A stretch of DNA of 64,000 bases from Margaritifera margaritifera (Eukaryota > Mollusca > Bivalvia > Unionida > Margaritiferidae). This document shows positions 58,602-64,000 of the stretch, piece by piece. The stretch covers positions 1,119,001 through 1,183,000 of the forward strand of contig JAQPZY010001523.1 of NCBI GenBank assembly GCA_029931535.1, read 5' to 3'. The stretch's first letter is position 1. The number at the start of each line of letters is the position of its first letter. The translations under genes were made by a program, and so were the position numbers. The notes beneath the pieces are model-generated. The model was not told the DNA's origin and ran no database searches. It saw only the letters and a list, made by a program, of their open reading frames with translations.

Positions 58602-60473
58602 TCAGATTAGAAATGTACCCTTTAGAGTGTTCACAAGCTCATCTATTATAATCAAATTAGAAATGTGCCCTTTTAGAGTGTTCACAAGCTCATCTATAAT
58701 CAGATTAGAAATATGCCCTTTAGAGTGTTCACAAGCTCATCTATAATCAGATTAGAAATGTGCCCTTTAAAGTGTTCACAAACTCATCTATAATCAGATT
58801 AGAAATGTGCCCTTTAGAGTGTTTACAAGCTCATCTATTATAATCAAATTAGAAATGTACCTTTTAGAGTGTTCACAAGCTCATCTATAATCAGATTAGA
58901 AATGTGCCTTTTACTGTTCACAAGCTCATCTATTATAATCAAATTAGAAATTTGCCCTTTTGAGTGTTCACAAGCTCATCTATTATAATCGGATTAGAAA
59001 TGTGCCCTTTACAGTGTTCACAAGCTCATCTATTATAATCAGATTAGAAATGTGCCCTTTACAGTGTTCACAAGCTCATCTATTATAATCGGATTAGAAA
59101 TGTGCCCTTTACAGTGTTCACAAGCTCATCTATTATAATCAGATTAGAAATGTGCACTTCAGAGTGTTCACAAGCTCATCTATAATCAGATTAGAAATGT
59201 GCCCTTTACAGTGTTCACAAGCTCATCTATAATCAGATTAGAAATGTGCCCTTTACAGTGTTTACAAGCTTATCTATTATAATCAGATTAGAAATGTACC
59301 CTTTAGAGTGTTCACAAGCTCATCTATAATCAGATTAGAAATGTACCCTTTAGAGTGTTCACAAGCTCATCTATAATCAGATTAGAAATGTGCCCTTTAC
59401 AGTGTTTACAAGCTTATCTATTATAATCAGATTAGAAATGTGCCCTTTACAGTGTTCACAAGCTCATCTATAATCAGATTAGAAATGTGCCCTTTACAGT
59501 GTTTACAAGCTTATCTATTATAATCAGATTAGAAATGTGCACTTTAGAGTGTTCACAAGCTCGTCTATAATCAGATTAGAAATGTGCCCTTTACAGCGTT
59601 CACAAGCTCATCTATAATCAGATTAGAAATGTGCCCTTTACAGTGTTCACAAGCTCATCTATAATCAGATTAGAAATGTACCCTTTACAGTGTTTACAAG
59701 CTTATCTATTATAATCAGATTAGAAATGTGCCCTTTAGTGTTCACAAGCTCGTCTATAATCAGATTAGAAATGTGCCCTTTACAGTGTTCACAAGCTCAT
59801 CTATTATAATCAGATTAGAAATGTGCCCTTTAGAGTGTTCACAAGCTCATCTATAATCAGATTAGAAATGTGCCCTTTAGAGTGTTCACAAGCTCATCTA
59901 TAATCAGATTAGAAATGTGCCCTTTACAGTGTTTACAAGCTTATCTATTATAATCAGATTAGAAATGTGCCCTTTAGAGTGTTCACAAGCTCATCTATAA
60001 TCAGATTAGAAATGTGCCCTTTACAGTGTTTACAAGCTTATCTATTATAATCAGATTAGAAATGTGCACTTTAGAGTGTTCACAAGCTCGTCTATAATCA
60101 GATTAGAAATGTGCCCTTTACAGTGTTCACAAGCTCATCTATAATCAGATTAGAAATGTGCCCTTTACAGTGTTTACAAGCTTATCTATTACAATCAGAT
60201 TAGAAATGTGCACTTTAGAGTGTTCACAAGCTCATCTATAATCAGATTAGAAATGTGCCCTTTACAGTGTTTACAAGCTTATCTATTATAATCAGATTAG
60301 AAATGTGCACTTTAGAGTGTTCACAAGCTCATCTATAATCAGATTAGAAATGTGCCCTTTACAGTGTTCACAAGCTCATCTATAATCAGATTAGAAATGT
60401 GCCCTTTACAGTGTTCACAAGCTCATCTATTATAATCAGATTAGAAATATGCCCTTTACAGTGTTTACAAGCT
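58602..60473. repeat. Satellite of 47/50-bp units, about 38-40 copies
   Basis: The unit is AGATTAGAAATGTGCCCTTT plus AGAGTGTTCACAAGCTCATC plus TATAATC, 47 bp, or 50 bp when TATTATAATC replaces TATAATC. Variants (TTTAGAG or TTTACAG; GTTCACAAGCTC or GTTTACAAGCTT) recur in patterns, hinting at higher-order units of two to four. The unit equals a fragment of the flanking dispersed repeat, so the array grew in place. It fills much of the PEDS1 intron between 57087 and 63885. Confidence 0.95.
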
Positions 60474-60730
60474 CAGATGCAAAATCACCTCAATAACATG
60501 TGGATGTCAATCATAACCGAACTCATATTAGATCTTGAAGATATAAGCTTACATACCAAATTCAATCAGAAATATGGCCTCATAAGTTTTCACAAGTTCA
60601 ACCAATCAGATGCTAGCTCACCTCATTAATATGCATTGGATGTCGCTCATAATCAAACTCCTCAGAGATCTTGAAGATATAAACTTACATACCAAATCTG
60701 AAATCTGATTAAAAATGAAGCCTCTACAGT
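60474..60730. repeat. Dispersed repeat, right flank of the satellite
   Basis: It resumes the ~180-bp subunits (AACCAATCAGATGCTAGCTC, CTCATTAATATGCATTGGAT, GATATAA.CTTACATACCAAA) left off at 58601. Confidence 0.8.
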
Positions 60731-60912
60731 GTTGTCACAAGCAAGTGTTCATGGTCTGACAGCTGGTATACAATGAAGCAGGGCTAAACCATAAGGTTGC
60801 ATGACCTTTGGTCAGGTGACCTAAAAACAAGAACAGTGTTTCTGATACTGTCAGAAAAGTACTCTCCGTGTCTTAATGGGCAATCCCATGGCTTGTAATC
60901 AGCAGTAGTCTG

Positions 60913-62373
60913 TAGGGGTGAAATGATACACCTGTGCCGCTTATCGATATGATTCATGATACAGTCTACAATATGATACATTATCGATACACTTATCAAC
61001 TTGATGGTCGTTTCATCTTTAGAAGGTCCATCAGTGGTAGGGTGGTGCCCTTCTATGTGTTTTGACATATTGGTTATATTTCCTGTATCAAGATTACAGA
61101 CAGACAGATTTAGCATCTGCTCATATGCCATTCTCAATCATAAAAATATAACAAAACTATTTTCAAACAGACTACCTGTCAGTTGTCAGTCATTTTAATT
61201 CAACCTTTTAGGCCTTTTCAGGCTGCTCGACTCGATTGGATGCAGGAGTCATCTTGGCCACCATGCCCTTTGTTTTGCACTGCATGAAATGCTTTAAAAA
61301 CATCTTATTACCAATGTCATGTCTTCACTTAAACTTTAAAGACATTACGGTGTTATCTTTGAAACAGAATAGTGCAATTTCCTCATGCAAGGAAAATCTC
61401 ATCTTGAACAAGTCCTTGTTTGGTAGCAGAGATGACTAACAACCAAATCTGTCACATTGTACTTCCTCCAGATGCATAACAACTGCCGTGGCCACAGGCA
61501 CTTCCCTTCAATAAAAAATTGACAAATTTACAAAAGGTGACAAAATTGTGCAGTTCGAAATCTGCCCCCTCACCGATTCTGTGCTAATTTTATTTATTCT
61601 GTCGGTACGTTCAGTCACTGATTACATATATCAACATAAAAGAGATGTTCCAAAACTTGTTCCTCATGTACGATTTAAGTACTTTACAGGTCACTAATAA
61701 CCACTTTTGTTCGAAGTTTCTCTGTTCCTTTGTATCGACTTGGATCGAATTTGGATGCCAATACTTCTGCTGTCTCACGCAGAGAATAAGCTACATTAAG
61801 TTCTGATTGGTGGTTATTGTTTACCCTGGACTGTAACAAACAATAACCACCAATCAGAATTGAATGTAACATATTTAACTGCATGACACACTGGAAGTGT
61901 AGCCTTCAAGTTCAATGCAAGTAGACAAGATACAAAGCAACAGAAAAACTTCATGTAAAAGTAAATGAGTAAAGTACTTCATCATACATGGGGAACAAAT
62001 CAGGAATCTCTCCTTTATGCTGAACATGCTGATGGGATAAAATAATTAGTATTGAATCGGGGAAGTGGGGGGGGGGGGGGCAGATTTTGAACCAAATCAC
62101 CTTGTGTTAATTTGTAGAAGGCGAATGGGTGTTGTCAATAGTTTTGTCTTTTTTTACTGATAAAAATGAGTGCCTGTGCCAGTGACGACTGTCTCAGATG
62201 AATTCTCAATTTAAAAAAAAAAATCAAACAATTAATAATTATTCATGACTGCTGAAGATTCAAGTTACTTGTATATGGTAAGTATCATTTTGTATCGATT
62301 CTTCACCTCTTGTATCGATATGTGTATTGATATGGCAAAAGTATCAATGCATCAATGAATCATTTCACCCCTA
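60913..62373 (-). mobile_element. hAT-type DNA transposon relic, 1461 bp
   Basis: The ends TAGGGGTGAAATGAT (60913) and ATCATTTCACCCCTA (62373) are perfect 15-bp inverted repeats. They are flanked by 8-bp target copies GTAGTCTG (60905-60912) and GTAGCCTG (62374-62381), with one mismatch. The 8-bp duplication and end sequence are typical of hAT. On the minus strand, 60784-61137 contains ITNMSKHIEGHHP, the second half of a BED zinc finger, the N-terminal domain of many hAT transposases; the frame then decays. Subterminal GTATCGAT-type motifs cluster near both ends. A perfect 22-bp palindrome lies inside. Confidence 0.85.
61801..61859. repeat. Perfect 22-bp inverted repeat with 15-bp loop
   Basis: TTCTGATTGGTGGTTATTGT plus TT (61801-61822) is exactly inverted at 61838-61859. 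Weaker pairing extends each arm to about 34 bp. It lies inside the hAT relic. Confidence 0.95.
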
Positions 62374-62439
62374 GTAGCCTGCTTGCCAAATGCTAGTAAA
62401 TTTACTCAAGGACTAGTAAATTTTAGCTGATTGATAATA

Positions 62440-62600
62440 CAGTGGAACCCATGTAAGACAGACAGGATGGGCTAAAACTGGCTGTCATATAGGTGTCTGT
62501 TATGTGTATGCAACCGGTAATTTTATATTTTGTACATGATGTTGGGTCTTGAATAAATGTGACTGTTGTATAAATGTGACTTTTAGACCAGGTCCGACTG
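62440..62600. mobile_element. Short pogo-like MITE, 161 bp
   Basis: CAGTGGAACCCATGTAAGAC begins after TA (62438-62439) and the element ends AGGTCCGACTG before TA (62601-62602). The terminal 10 bases pair with two mismatches. It lies only 67 bp from the hAT element, in the same PEDS1 intron. Confidence 0.65.
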
Positions 62601-63102
62601 TAATCAGTTAAATTATTGCTGACATGGCATCAAACATCATCTTTTGGTGACAAGTAATAACCCAGAAGGAATAATAGCTTTTGAAACCTACTGGATTCCG
62701 TAGGGTGCATAAAAAAAACCATGGAAATAAAGATAAAAGATCATAACAGCTGATTTTAGACTGAATCCATCTCATCCCAGGCTAAATAAATTGAGTGTGC
62801 TAATTGCCAAAGAAGCAAATGACAATCAATTTTATTGGCTGACAAAATATCTTACTGATTTGATTAGCTTGGGCACCAATAAAGAGCACAAAATCAAAAT
62901 GTGAAAAAGAAAAGATGAAATCTACAGCAAAAACAGTTCTGCATTTATTTCCAAAGTAACATACTGGGAGGAAAAAATGCAGGCTATAAATGTCCAAAAT
63001 AAATTCTAGAGGGGAATGGTTACTCATGCATGAGTAATTAAAATCCAGGAGGGGTGGCAATCAACAGGAGAGGATGATAATGATCATAGGCACTCGGGTC
63101 AT

Positions 63103-63359
63103 GGATTTATTAATTTGTATTCACTTTACCAGCATTACTGGTATATACTTTATCATTGGTTGTTGTGAGTCAGACTATAGAACAGTTTGCTACAATTTCC
63201 TTGTCAACTAAAATAAAAGTGACCTGTACAGTGAACACGCTTATTTTAGCAGATAAGGAAATTGTAGAAAACTGTGCTATAGTCTGAATCTACTATGACT
63301 GATTCAAAGCATATAATGCTGGAAAAAAGTGAGTATTTATTGAAGCAATTAATAAATCC
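63103..63359. mobile_element. Foldback MITE with ~120-bp inverted arms
   Basis: GGATTTATTAATT at 63103 and AATTAATAAATCC ending at 63359 are exact inverses. Most of the interior also pairs: CAGACTATAGAACAGTTTGC with its inverse in the right half, and CTACAATTTCCTTGTCAACT with AGCAGATAAGGAAATTGTAG. The centre is about 63230. The superfamily and target duplication are not clear. Confidence 0.8.
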
Positions 63360-63833
63360 ACAATGCCAATGCTGGTGATAATATGTGCTTGAATTTCTTC
63401 AATAAAGAAGAGACAGTAAAGGTATTTGCAAACCCTGTATTTTTCTAAATGACCCTACTTTGATCTGATAGGGGCCATTAGGCCCCATTTTTTCCATTTC
63501 TGGAATAAACACTGTCAGTAGAAACTGGTCTCTAACCATGACTGTGACCCTGATTATAATAACATGTGCAGCCGGTAGTGGGTTCTAATATTGAGATTTA
63601 TTCATAACATAAAGACTGCATGTGACAACAGAATGTATCATAAAAATGATACACATCTATTCAAATTATCCCACAGCTGAAAATTCAAAAGATAAGCCAT
63701 ATTTTCTTTAAAAATGCTCTCAATGATTCTCGACATGGTGGCGATGATACTCTCAACTATGCAAATGAGACAAATCACTTAGACTGGTTCAGGAATTTAA
63801 TGAGAGAATACAATTATTTAGCCAGTCAGATAT

Positions 63834-63873
63834 GGAGAGAGAGAGAGACAGAGACAGAGAGAGAGACAGAGAC
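63834..63873. repeat. (GA)n-rich purine tract
   Basis: GAGAGAGAGACAGAGACAGA-type run just downstream (minus strand) of the PEDS1 exon donor, starting 11 bases into the intron. Confidence 0.9.
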
Positions 63874-63884
63874 ATTCATCCTAC

Positions 63885-63976
63885 CTTTCCTATGACTGGT
63901 AATTCTACAGAGCCCCAGGTATCTGCCCCCCAGTGTACAAGGCCACTTAGAAAATCTGCTGTTAAGATCCCCAAAA
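63885..63976 (-). CDS. PEDS1: PEDS1 internal exon with the VHWGADTW motif
   Basis: On the minus strand the acceptor TTGTTATTTTCAG ends at 63977 and the donor GTAGGA begins at 63884. The exon is 92 bp, phase 1 in and phase 0 out. It reads [20 protein letters not shown] followed by [10 protein letters not shown]. The histidine of VHWGAD is one of the conserved metal-site residues, and the next exon continues with GFIRPFREHH. The phase-1 start means at least one upstream coding exon with the N-terminal ~90 residues and first membrane segments, beyond position 64000. Confidence 0.95.
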
Positions 63977-64000
63977 CTGAAAATAACAAGGAGGGATAGT

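Noticed and set aside
1..64000. CRISPR arrays, bacterial operons, phage or plasmid features
   Set aside because: Tandem arrays here lack unique spacers, the only genes are intron-bearing animal genes, and no prokaryotic gene was seen.

Overview
The window is eukaryotic nuclear DNA from an animal. It is AT-rich, has long introns with GT/AG splice sites, carries many tandem and dispersed repeats, and its only recognisable genes are split into small exons. The mix of TGACCTTGACC-type dispersed repeats, jockey/CR1-like LINE relics and large intronic satellites fits a lophotrochozoan, most likely a mollusc. That placement is an inference, not a proof. No prokaryotic operons, CRISPR arrays, rRNA genes or tRNA genes were found.

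Genes, all well-supported ones on the minus strand. (1) Positions 3890-19972 hold five to seven internal exons of EDC4 (Ge-1/HEDLS), the scaffold of the mRNA decapping complex. They cover the last WD40 blades and the start of the linker; intron phases agree at nearly every junction and the protein order matches the family. The 5' exons and the long C-terminal half are not visible; the C-terminal part should lie left of position 1. (2) A small two-exon gene at 31106-33745 would encode a 64-residue protein that is essentially one SANT/Myb-like three-helix domain. It starts in a locally CpG-richer, promoter-like patch. (3) Positions 53311-63976 hold the last three coding exons of PEDS1 (TMEM189/Kua), the plasmanylethanolamine desaturase that makes the vinyl-ether bond of plasmalogens; the 5' exon(s) lie beyond position 64000. 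Several weaker coding-like exons (2613-2749 and 50640-50949 on the plus strand; 35013-35054, 41954-41986 and 45047-45190 on the minus strand) are listed as candidates only.

Repeats fill most of the rest. Tandem arrays include 124 bp x6 (277-1020), composite 34/147 bp (1021-1870), 35 bp (3429-3755), 40/47 bp (7950-8690), 69 bp in a 193-bp higher-order array (13741-14452), 81 bp x9 (16348-17076) and a 1.9-kb array of 47/50-bp units inside the large PEDS1 intron (58602-60473). Transposons with readable ends include a hAT element with an 8-bp target duplication (60913-62373), three pogo/Tigger-like elements at TA sites (37844-38894, 55237-56331, 62440-62600), two inverted-repeat MITEs (20108-20302, 63103-63359), SINE-like insertions with direct flanking repeats (4339-4527, 8927-9124) and two decayed LINEs (4695-5853, 27838-29490).

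The two recognisable enzymes/scaffolds work in unrelated pathways (mRNA decay in P-bodies; ether lipid synthesis in the ER), so the window is an ordinary repeat-rich stretch carrying housekeeping genes. I see no convincing new multi-gene system; the most interesting points are repeat biology and the small SANT gene.
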